A model generated the notes under the pieces. It saw only the letters and a program-made list of their open reading frames with translations, ran no database searches and had not been told where the DNA came from. This document shows positions 24,657-34,418 of a stretch of 64,000 bases of DNA, piece after piece. The DNA lies in contig BCIM01000007.1 of the NCBI GenBank assembly GCA_039545315.1, forward strand, positions 398,745-462,744. The letters are read 5' to 3'. Position 1 is the stretch's first letter. Every line of letters begins with the position of its first letter. The translations under genes and the position numbers were made by a program. The DNA is from Kondoa malvinella (Eukaryota > Basidiomycota > Agaricostilbomycetes > Agaricostilbales > Kondoaceae).

Positions 24657-27600
24657 TCACAGAACCCTCGCATGCTTAGACTTGCCAGGTGGTCTGTTGT
24701 ACCATCGGTCAATCGCGGCCTGACTTGGTGGAACGTAGAAGCCAGATCGATCGTTGTATGCTGGCCGACGGGATCCTGATCGTGCTGCGATAAAAGGTAG
24801 CGATCTTTGGACGTCCCCTGAAGCTATATCGCGGTGCAGCGCTGTGGAGAACTGTCTAGGCTCCCCATTGTTGCGTTGGTTCGCTGTCCAATCGTCTCCA
24901 TTTGCTTGGTGTGCCATTTCAAAGTCCGGAATCTGGTTTCTGAAGCCGACTGCAGTCCCGTGTGTGGATAGCTGGATTCGTCTGGTTGGTCGCATCACGG
25001 TCTGAGGGTGAAGCGCAGACGTCAATCCGATGACGGTCTTCGTAACTGCATCCAGGCAATATCGTTGTTTGCCGGAAGTCTTAGCAGGGCGACCAGGCGC
25101 AGGCGTATGAAACCTGATCCACTTCCAGCTAGTCAGACGGGCATCAGTTCACCTGCACTAACGCAGTGTATCAAAAGTGACTAACGAATGATCTGGGTCG
25201 TCGCAGTAGTGGACGAGCGCCTTGGCTGGTCGAAGCTGATAGTCTGGAAGACCGGAAACAGGATTCGCCTGTTGGCCGACCAAAGGAGGAGGTAGAGCGA
25301 TGTCAACGTTTGGTTGAGCCAAAGGATCTTGGGAGCTTGTTCCGGTTTCCGGCACCATCAGAACTGTGCAACCGATGTCTGCCAGCGCTTTCACCATGCC
25401 CTACATTTCGCACCCGCTGTTAGTATATCTTTCGCGATACGATGGTCATGGCTCACCAGTCCCCTCGCAGGAGGCTGTCCCGCTGCCCATGACCCAGTAG
25501 CTCCATCTGTTCCAGTAGCAATCAGTGGTGGGTTCCTGATCCATCTCTGTCGCCTTGCGCGTTTGGTGCATCGCTTGCGCTTGACAATTTCTTCTTTCCT
25601 AGACGCTCTGTTTGCTTTGATCACAGGCGACTTGTTGTAGAAAAACTCTTTCGCTGTGATCTTCTTCGAGACGAAGGCGGCCATTCTTGGGTAATACGAT
25701 TGGGCAGCCGTCTGGTTCTTGTAAGCTGATCTGTCGAGCCAGTTGCCGCGCTTGTAGAATGATGAGAGGGGTCTGTAGTGCCTCCCTATTCGAACATTCT
25801 CTTGAAACATAGCCTGCGGACTCGAGCCTTTGTAGACATGTCGGTGCGCTCGCATATCGTCGAGGCGTTTGTCCACGCTTTTGTTTTCGCTTCCCTGCTG
25901 AACCCAGTGCGCGCGATCGTTTCTTCGCTTGGCAGTCTCTTGTTGTCTAGAGCGAGTAGCAAGGATAGCATATTGCGTGTGGGCGTTCTTGACTTTGACT
26001 CGAGTCGCAGCAAAGGTTTTTTTAGCACGCTCGCAGCGTTCTTGCGAAAGTTCCGGACTGATCGTGTTGGTGACAAGAGCCAGACGAGCTGCCGCTATAT
26101 CGTCCACCATCTGTTGATGAGCTGTTGCTTGATGCGCGAAAACCATGGCGACGTGTACTTTCTGTCCAAAGTCTGCGCCTGCGACTGTCCGGTTGTTGAC
26201 GTGACTTGGCACCAGGATAGGCGCTCTGGAAAGATGTGAGATGGAACCGGTATTGTCTGTGCCAGGGTAGACCGAATTGGGATGAGGAATCAGCTTGTTC
26301 TTGAGCTCTTCATGAATAGTGGATACCGGATGGAACCGGTGATGTGCCAGGTGCGGTTGAGCTCGTAGTATCGTATCGCTCGGCCTCTGGAGAGTGACTG
26401 TGACGAGGAACCTGAACTTGCCAGTAGTAGCAATTCCAATTCGCTCTAGCTTGAAAGGGTGTCTATACTTGCGATATGTTTGCTCTGTTGCATCGAACTT
26501 GCTGCATCGTTCAGCGATGGCGAAGTAATGAAACCATAAGGACACCCTGATTTTGTTTCTTCTGATCGCCGACCTAATCCCATGGATGTTGGCTGGGCTC
26601 GGGACTGCCATCCTCGGGTTGGCCGCCTGTTTTCGATATATTAGTCCTGCCATTTAGAACGTATGGCGCTGAACTCACAGTTCCGAAGTTGATAGCCAGG
26701 CTTGCATCCGGAATGGCGGGAATGCCGTTTCGTGGAAATCGCAGCGCAGGAACAATGCTGCCGACAAACGCGAGGAGGTCGAGGTATAGCGGTTCGCTCC
26801 TAAAGCCGGTGTTCATCGGTAAGAACGTCGGTCCCGACAAGCTTCCTTTTTCGTCCGGATCCAAACCTCGAAAGGTGTAGCGGCTGAGCTGCGCGAATCG
26901 CATGGCTGGTAGCATGCGAACTATCAGACCTTCGTTGCCTCCCAGCAAGAATGACCAGGAGTGAAATTTGCTGACTCGAGTCTGGATCTCTCTGGTCGTC
27001 AGATGCCCACCGGGAGGTGCGNGAGGGGCNGCAGGGATCGNGTTGTAGCCGTTNACAGTATCAGCAAGCGACCAGTATAGTAGTTCAAACATCGGTTGTA
27101 TCAAGTGACACAAGTAGCTTCTGAGGTTTCGAGACAGGAGATGACCAGAGTCCAGACGCCAAGCTGGGTGATTGATGTCCAGTTGGTGTAAGCCGAGGCC
27201 GTCTTTGATGAAGGTAGGCTGAAGGTAGGTCTTGATGCGGATAGCTATTTGACTTTGACGGCGAGCTGACAATCGCTCCAGCTTGGTGGACAGCAGGTCT
27301 TCTACCCAAGAATCGAGTATGCCTTGAAAGTTGTTGACAACGTGAGATTGAAGGTTACCAAACAGCTTGTTGCGTAGCAGTTGGAAAAGATCGGTATGAG
27401 ATCTTCCAAATCTGTCTAGATGTGACCGGCCGTTGATTTGCTGGGTTGCAAACTCGGAGAGGTCGAATTTGGTAGGCCTTCTGCCTGCTTGTGCCAGTCG
27501 CCCTTCGCCGAACGTGGTGGGTCGGTCGAGCAGAGAACCACGGTGCGCGCGATGATATATCTCCGAGAACGCTCCAGCTATTGTTGGAGAATCTCTAGCT

Positions 27601-28176
27601 GATGTTTGGATGAAAGCAAGATAGAGGCTGTCGTCTAGTTTGATGGCGTCTCCATTTGATCTTGACAAGCACATGACTGGTGCGGTCCAAGGTATGAAGC
27701 GCATAGGTCTGGCGCGGTAACGCAGTCTTGTGTCGATGCGCATGTTCCCTAGTCGAACTGGAGTGTTGGACCGATCGACTTTACCGTGATGTACGAGCAT
27801 GTGGTCCACGCCGATGCTGATCACCTGGTTGGCGAACATGTTGCTCGTCTTTATCAGGGTCTTGGCCGCTTTCAACAATGCGTACAATTCTGCGGAAAAT
27901 CTTGTGCTTTCTTGATCATCGAAGGTATTGTTGTTGATGCAATTGTTGGTTGCGCCAAGATTCAAGACGAAAGGCGTGTCGATGCTGCCAGACATGGTAG
28001 GACAGAAGTTTTGTTCGATCCTGCCCTCCCATCGGCCGGTCAATTTTGGGGCAGACGGCACAGCATAGAAGGTCTGGACTCTCGGGTCTTTGTGACGATA
28101 GCACTACTCAAGCTGGGAATGCCAGGTAAAAGCACTGGGAAGTCTGGAATAGCGAGACGGGGCGAGAAGATGGCAT
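24657..28176 (-). CDS. Large protein with C-terminal Fanzor/TnpB-like RuvC-fold region
   Basis: Predicted protein of about 1,100 residues from four or five exons: start at Met 28176 with a 54-nt intron, then a long exon to about 26697, an intron with acceptor before GCG, a second long exon to about 25455, a 56-nt intron with TACTAAC branch site (GTGAGC...GTAG), then the last exons. The C-terminal 500 residues follow the Fanzor/OrfB order: a WED-like beta region (FKLERIGIATTGKFRFLV), GTDNTGSISHLSR (a TDG-like element), VAGADFGQKVHVAMVF with the likely RuvC-I Asp at 26171-26173, a long basic helical stretch, W-aromatic block FYKRGNWLDRSAYKNQ, PPLIATGTDGATGSW (Asp at 25505-25507), and GCTVLMVPETGTSSQ, matching the E-x-x-TS block (Glu at 25347-25349). 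A last Asp lies in RYCLDAV (25050-25052). The zinc-ribbon Cys pairs normal in that family are not clear. The N-terminal 600 residues are unrecognised. Four N bases lie in 27022-27054. This is an inference from motif order. Confidence 0.45.
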
Positions 28177-28527
28177 GACGCCGTAGCCTCTTGCGTTTGA
28201 AATATGTACATTATGATGGGCCGTCTTCCATCATCAGATACATACAGGACAAATTGGCGCAAGCATATGTGGCGGCGGTGTTCGCTTCGGCTTGCAGTGA
28301 TCAAGTCCGAAGTATGAAGCGGCTCATAGGGCGCGCCACTGCATACGAGGCCTGTAAGGAGCCATGACAGAAGTAAACAGCTTGTTGTCGCGGTTTCGAG
28401 GCAAACTATAATCAAGCCAAAGAACAACAATATACGCCCGGCTGCAAAAAAAACCAAAGAACGACAGCTGGTAGCACATTGTATCTCATAGTAATAGTAA
28501 AGACTGATAAAGATGTTAACGCAATCC
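28177..28527. other. Intergenic, 5' side of the Fanzor-like gene
   Basis: Between the start of the large gene and the stop of the CHK-like kinase. A minus-strand open frame spans it but is best read as UTR plus promoter. No terminal inverted repeat seen. Confidence 0.35.
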
Positions 28528-30405
28528 TTAACTTGCCTCCCGGTTGGCTTGACTCGCTGCCCATTCTTGCACAAAGTCAAGCACGTTCTGGGCGGCAGAT
28601 TATCAGCAGAAGTCCAGAAGCAGAGTAGAAAAACCAACGTGATCATCCATGAAAGCCGCTATTGACTTGATGCTTTCCAAGCTTACGCTTTCACGTTGCA
28701 TGTCGGGCATTTCGCCTTGAGATATCATCAATTGCAGACCAGCGGGCAAGAACAAGAAAGCTTACCACTTGGCGTGAGGGTAAGAGTCCAATATGCCAGC
28801 ACCTACGAAACATAAGGGCGTCGATTTCATCTTGATTAACAGCGCAGACAAGCTTACAGTGAAAGACTGAATCTTGATATGAGTCCAGGCTTCTTCTTCG
28901 CTGATTTTGGGACCCCCAAAAGCTTGAAGTTGTGCCAAGTAGAAACGCACAAGGTCCTTCTCCCAAAGTCGCCGCTCGTCAATTCGAGGATCGGTGCTGT
29001 GCAAAGAAGTAAGGACCAGAGAGCCACAGCTGACGAGCATCCCGGCATACGAGAGGACATAGGCTATATCGCGACCCCAATGACCACGAGCGCTGCACTG
29101 GAAGTCTTGCAGACCTGAATGAACCCAGTCACTTCACGTCCTAACAAGCGGCCAGCAGACATACCCAATTCACCATTCAGCTTAAACCAATTGCCCTTGT
29201 GCAAATCATTGTGAGTCAAAGTGACGGGAATGTTGTTCTGCATGGAATAGATGGACAGAATTTTAGATAGACTTGATCAAGGGAACTTGCGGCGCACCTT
29301 GTAGGATACCACGGTTGCAGGCCAGATCTCGCCCTTACGCTCATAAAATCGGCTTGGTAAGACACTTTTTGACCCTTTGCAATCACGTATAAGGTAAAAC
29401 AAAAGGCAGAGACATCGAGAGGCGACCAACTCTCGACACCGTTCTCGCATGCGCTTTCGACGCTTGAGTATGGTAATGAGTCCAGTTCTAGAGGCAATCT
29501 TGGCCGTGTGGGACTGACTTCATCGTTCCAACATAGCCTTCGAAGCCTTGTCGGAAGGTGACGAAGGCTTTTACGAATGGCTCGACCGAACCATAAAACT
29601 TGCCATGTAATTCAGCTAGGATTTGCAATTTCTTTCGACTTGTGCGCGGTCAGACGGGATGGTGACATGCAAAAACTTTGCTGTCTCAGTCATGTCATCC
29701 AACACGATGATGCAGTTGCAGGACTCGAGGTCGTAAGCAGCATATCGAGGCCGCGGAGTAAGGAAGGAGACCCGCGGGACAATTTCGTTGAAGAAGTCGA
29801 CTTCAGCCTGGAAACACAGCATGAGTGCAAGACAAGGCAAAAGAGCGAAGACCCCGCACCTGAACACCCCCGAAAGCCAAATTCTGGCGGTTGCTTAGTG
29901 AGTGCATCGCTTTGCAGAAGACCGAAGAGGGCAGCCCAGCCTGTTGTCCAGCTTGATTCCATTGTATGCTGATTTGTCTACGGTTGGCAGTGCCTTGATC
30001 TGGCGGCCCTAGGGTCAGTCGTATTAGCTCCGGCATGTCGCGACGGCTAGAGAGGGACTCGCCTAGAGCTATGCTTTCGCATCGAACACCGGCTTTAGAG
30101 CCTGCCTCCACTCTGGCGTGAGGGCCTCGCTGTTGATGAGCGGTTAGCTTCTGTGGTGCAAGCAGGCTAAGACTGCTTTACTAATTGAAGGGCAGCTCTC
30201 CCTTCTTCGTTGCCTTGTGTCCTTCGTTCTGTACAACAACAACGCATCACGAGCTGAAAAAGGACAACATCCGCGCACTTACATAGGCTCGCTCCTGCTC
30301 AAGAAAGAGCTCTTCAATACGCTTGAGAACATCAGCGTTGACTCTGGGAATGCTGTCGCTTTCGTCTGCCAAAACACATTTGGAAATCCTGTCTACTTGA
30401 ACCAT
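28528..30405 (-). CDS. CHK-kinase-like (DUF1679/aminoglycoside-phosphotransferase fold) protein, copy A
   Basis: Protein-kinase-like fold related to ecdysteroid and choline kinases. N-terminal part from Met 30405 reads VQVDRISKCVLADES and RVNADVLKRIEELFLEQERAYV. Further exons give PEWRQALKPVF, TANRRQISIQW and VFCKA (ATP-binding lobe), NEIVPRVSFLTPRPRYA with the Asp-rich IIVLDDMT, and LTHNDLHKGNWFKLNG, the catalytic loop of this fold (HxDxHxGN). Then RGHWGRDIAYVL and a helical end FMDDHNVLDFVQEWAASQANREAS with TAA at 28528-28530. At least seven introns. The first exon is the least certain. It is a clear paralogue of the plus-strand gene at 30641-32332; substrate unknown. Confidence 0.68.
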
Positions 30406-30640
30406 ACAACACGCGTACCTATGAAGGCCATATTGCAATACAAAGATGGCCAAGACGATAGCAAATGCCGGCCTCTTCACTCAGGACAATTTGGATAACC
30501 GTTCCGTCTTGCATGCTTGCGTGACGCGAATAGTCAGTAGTGCCAGGCCGGAAAAGCAAATTGGCTATCCACAAGTTGTGCTTCTGTTGTACTCGCTCGT
30601 GTTAAGGCCATTGAAAGCATCGACCTCAGCAAAAGCCATC
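30406..30640. promoter_or_regulatory. Bidirectional promoter region of the two CHK-kinase paralogues
   Basis: The 235 bp between the two divergent start codons (30405 minus, 30641 plus) must carry both promoters. No motif could be singled out. Confidence 0.4.
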
Positions 30641-32332
30641 ATGGTTCTGACAGACCTTAAACCTTTCGAGCCTGTTCGGGTGGATCATGAAAGAATGGAA
30701 AGGATCAAGCAGCTCTATCTGTTGGAACAGAAGAATCCTTTCATAGCAAAGACTCGCGATGATATCCCGCATGACTTCGAATCAATCTCGCCCGAATACC
30801 TTGTTGATACGCTGGGTCAAAGTCTGCCAGGAGTTGAAGTTCTTTCCTATCATTTAGGCCATTCTGGAGTCTGTTGCTCTCTCTCTCTGTGGATCTAAGG
30901 AATGAGATCTCTGACCGTAGTGTGGGTGTAGACGGGTACTGCCAACCGTCAACAGATCTCAATCAAGTGGAACGAGGTTGGCCGAAAAGCAGCTCTACCC
31001 GAGACAGTCTTCTGCAAGGCTACCAATACGCTAAACAGTGAGCTTAATAGCTTTCGGAGAATTCTGCTTGCCTGAATGTTGCTCTTCGCAAAAGCTCGCC
31101 TGAACTTATGCTGGGGTGGTCTCGATGGTGAGATTGCCTGGTTCAATGACTTGCGGCACAAGGTACCAATCGAAACTCCAAACTCTCGCTTTGCAATATT
31201 CTCGCGCGAAACGTACAACTCCATGCTCATATTGGACGAGATGACCAATGTCGAATGGACCGGATACCAAACTGAAGTCACAAAGACTATGCTGGAGGAT
31301 ATGGTCACGATGTTGGCAAAGATGCATGGCGCTTTCTGGGAGACCAAAGATCCAGTGGTACAAGAGCTGGTAACATATTCTGCTGGATTCCAGGGCTACG
31401 CGCAAACTTGTCACGTCCGCGAGGCTCACAACAAGGGCTGGCTAGAAGCAAAAGATGTCATACCGTCTGCATTGTTTGATGGTGTGCAAGATTCTTGGGA
31501 AATGATCCACCTTGCGACCGATCGTGAGTCTCTCATCCTATCAGCAAAAAGGCTGGCTGAACGTTGCAATTCCAAAGGAAACGCTGTGTTACCTCATACT
31601 TTGGTCCACTCGGATGTCCATATTGGTAGGTAGTCTTATTTGCAGACCTGGATCATTCTGATTCTCGTTTGCAGGAAATTGGTATCGAATCAAAGACACA
31701 GGAAAGATGGGCCTTACCGATTTTCAAAGTACGTTCCGAAGTAGCTGTCCCAGCAATCACTTTCTCAGAACTGCCACAGCAATGACGCGTGGACATCATT
31801 CAAGAGATCTTGCATACCTCATCCCAACATCTGTAAAGCCAGACCAGCGACGAGAATGGGAAGAAGATATCCTGAGGCTATATCTGTCTGAACTGAAGCG
31901 CAACGGCGGACCGGACATCAGCTACGAGGACTTCTTGCTTGAGTACAGAGTCCAGTTATGGACGGCTTTAATGTAAGAAAGGCGCATGCTATCTATTTAT
32001 CAAGAGCTCATTCGCACGCAGATCATGGACTTTAACTTTAGGAACGTATGTGCTCCTTGCTGTCCTGTCCTGTCCTGTCCTGACTTAAACGCATGCGGTT
32101 TTTTTTTTTCCACCAACAGAAGCAACGAGATGATAGCTCGAGAAGATTGGCAACCTACAGGTACATTTGCTGCAAGCAGACTCTTGAGTTTGGCGGCTGA
32201 CTATGGGTTTTCCCAGATATTTGCATGGAGCTCATTAAGCGTCTGACTGTCGCTATCGATGATTGGGAAGCGTACGGGGCTGTCAAACAAATTGCAGAAG
32301 AGTACGTCACACCTCCTACTAGTGCTAAGTAA
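30641..32332 (+). CDS. CHK-kinase-like (DUF1679 fold) protein, copy B
   Basis: Paralogue of the minus-strand gene next to it. Start MVLTDLKPFEPVRVDHERMERI at 30641. Following exons: GLPGVEVLSYHLG-type segment, TANRQQISIKWNEVGRKAALPETVFCKA (ATP lobe), WFNDLRHKVPIETPNSRFAIFS, MLILDEMT, a central helical part, LVHSDVHIGNWYR (catalytic HxDxHxGN, split by the intron at about 31627-31675), GLTDFQ (metal-binding Asp), and RGHHSRDLAYLIPTS. The 3' part is in four short exons to TAA at 32330-32332. An intron near 32047-32120 contains a CCTGT-type microsatellite and a T tract. Intact as read. A small-molecule kinase is plausible; the substrate is unknown. Confidence 0.75.
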
Positions 32333-32818
32333 GCCGCTCACACAGCTGCTACAGGATTCCCAGGTCGAAGTGGGAAGTGTAATGGTTGAATTGCCTATAC
32401 CTGTCTGGATTCTGACTTGATAATATACAACAACGAAAAAGCTTTGCATCTGTCACACTGACGAAGCAACTTGTATAGTACATGTTACGTCCTAATGTTT
32501 GACCAGGGCAAAAAGCGGAGCAGATCGCCAGTTGTCTATGCTATTCTGCTGATCTTCTTCTTCCATTTAGCTCTACTTGTTGATCCTTTAAATTTTCAAT
32601 GAGCAGCCTAAAAGTTGGCGACCGGCACAGCAAAGCTAGCTCATCAAAGTCGACTTGAATTGACAGAGATCAACTTCTGCCGCTTGAGCGGTGGCAGTTT
32701 CCTCTTCAGAATCGTGTCGTGTTTCCGCTCGACAGACTCTATATTTCAGGATAGAGATCTGGTGTTCTACGCTGCTCCCATAAAGGCATATCCTTGCGAC
32801 TGATCAATGGGATGAGCT
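32333..32818. other. Convergent 3' intergenic region
   Basis: Lies between the convergent ends of CHK copy B and the nitrilase gene. No gene seen. Confidence 0.4.
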
Positions 32819-33951
32819 TCACCATTGTTGAAAGATTGGAGGAACTGACCATCTCTGCAAGAAATCCAAGTCTACCTCCGCAATAGCATACGTCTCATGA
32901 TCTGAGCTGGACCCTGCACTGGCGATAATCGTACCCTATAACACTCTTGAGCAAATCTAAAACACAATAGGCAGAAATACGTACCCAAGGATCAATAATA
33001 TGCGCATAACCATAACTCTGTCTTCCAGGAACGACCTCCCTGTCCTCATTCACATACTGTGGGTAATGTTGGCCAATTTGCGCCGAGGCCAAAACATAAG
33101 TCTGCGTTTCGATCGCTCTTGCTCTTAACAAGACATCCCAATGCGGTGGACCGGTGATTGGTGTGAAAGCGGATGGGTAGCAGAGGACTTGAGCGCCTTT
33201 CCGTCGTAATTGTAGTGCGGGTTCGGCAAACTAGACTGAGGTCAGCAGGGGATTTGAAAACGCTTGCGCGAACGTACTCGCATGTCGTAGCAAGTGAGCA
33301 TACCGACGTTTCCAACTGGCGTGGAAGAAGGATCTTCAATCTTGTCACCCGGTATCGTGCTCTTGCTCTCCATCATGCCTTGACTCGACTGTGTTTCCTC
33401 CATCAGATCAGTAAGAGAAGCCGAAGAGAGACACTCACTACATCAAACATGTGCGTCTTTCGATAGCTAGCAATAATCTCTCCCTCATCATTGATCAAAT
33501 GCTGCGTATTGTACACCCTTTCTTTATCCTTTGGCTAAAAACTCCGCATCAGGATCAACAAGCGATAACTATAAATTCTTTGGACTCTTACGTTAGGTTC
33601 ATGCACGCCTACACCGATAAAGATTTTGTGCTCTCTTGCTTGAGATTGGATGCCTTTGAGGTAATTGGCATTCTCCTTTGAATGCGTGAGCTTGTAGATG
33701 TCGGCTGAGCGAGCGACGAAATCTGCTGCTTCCGGTAGGTAGATCAACGAAGCTCCAGCTTTTGCGGCGCCTGTGACGTTTCCTTTAGCTGTGGATGCAT
33801 CTTGCAATGGCATTTGAAACGAACGAGAGATGATCCTCTGAGCACAAGCAAGATTCTTGTTGATATCAGGCGTAGAGCAGATTTGGGTAACGGCAGCTCG
33901 AGTCATTCTTGCTAGCAGGGGAGCAGTGGTAGTTGAGAGAAAGCGACGCAT
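32819..33951 (-). CDS. Nitrilase-superfamily amidase (NIT1/NIT2-like), mitochondrial
   Basis: Carbon-nitrogen hydrolase, most like deaminated-glutathione amidase, which repairs deaminated glutathione. Start [21 protein letters not shown] at 33951 looks like a mitochondrial presequence; a second ATG in frame at 33984 is possible. The Glu-Lys-Cys triad is visible: IYLPEAADF (Glu), YRKTHMFDV (Lys) and [12 protein letters not shown] (Cys, encoded at 33290-33292). Further: [30 protein letters not shown] and a C-terminal ..[19 protein letters not shown] with TGA at 32819-32821. Introns of 45-70 nt. Length about 300 residues fits the family. Confidence 0.88.
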
Positions 33952-34039
33952 AGCTTTGTAATTCGATGGCCGATCTGAGCTCAAGAGAAGTCAGACTCGT
34001 CATCGCCCCTTCAAAGTTGTTTTTCTTCTTCCAGAGACC

Positions 34040-34264
34040 ATGTCGCGCGTGTCGCTGTATCCAAATCAAAGCCTTGCCAGTAACACCAACACGCAATCAA
34101 CGAAACAGCGACAAGCCATGGCGTTGCAAGCGAAACTGGCAGAATTATCACAACACGTCGAGAAATTAGACGAGGTGCTGCAAGTGACTGCGGAACAGGC
34201 TGGCTCTATTAGAGAATTGGGAGCATATCATGGAGCTCTGTACGTTGACTGGAAGACGCGTTAG
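34040..34264 (+). CDS. HSK3: DASH complex subunit Hsk3
   Basis: A 74-residue single-exon protein. It shows the Hsk3 pattern: basic start, then QAKLAELSQHVEKLDEVLQ, a coiled coil, VTAEQAGSIRELGAYHGAL and a short end. DASH/Dam1 forms rings that couple kinetochores to microtubules during mitosis. Hsk3 proteins are usually 60-90 residues, so the size fits. The assignment is from memory of the family, without alignment. Confidence 0.7.
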   Translation: MSRVSLYPNQSLASNTNTQSTKQRQAMALQAKLAELSQHVEKLDEVLQVTAEQAGSIRELGAYHGALYVDWKTR

Positions 34265-34418
34265 GGAAGTTTTGTTCACTGAAAAGAGACAGGTTCATGG
34301 CATCTCAAAGAATCTTGACCGAGACAAATACACAAGGGCCGACTACGCAACAAAAGTGAATCAAAGGAATATGTGTGTAAATGCAAAAGGGGGTATCACT
34401 GTGCGAATATGTATAAAT

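Noticed and set aside
25778..26239. Plus-strand open frame inside the large gene
   Set aside because: Antisense to a clearly coding exon; no motif.
24234..28527. Terminal inverted repeats around the Fanzor-like gene
   Set aside because: I compared the flanks by eye and saw no convincing inverted repeat or target-site duplication. A computed search could still find one.
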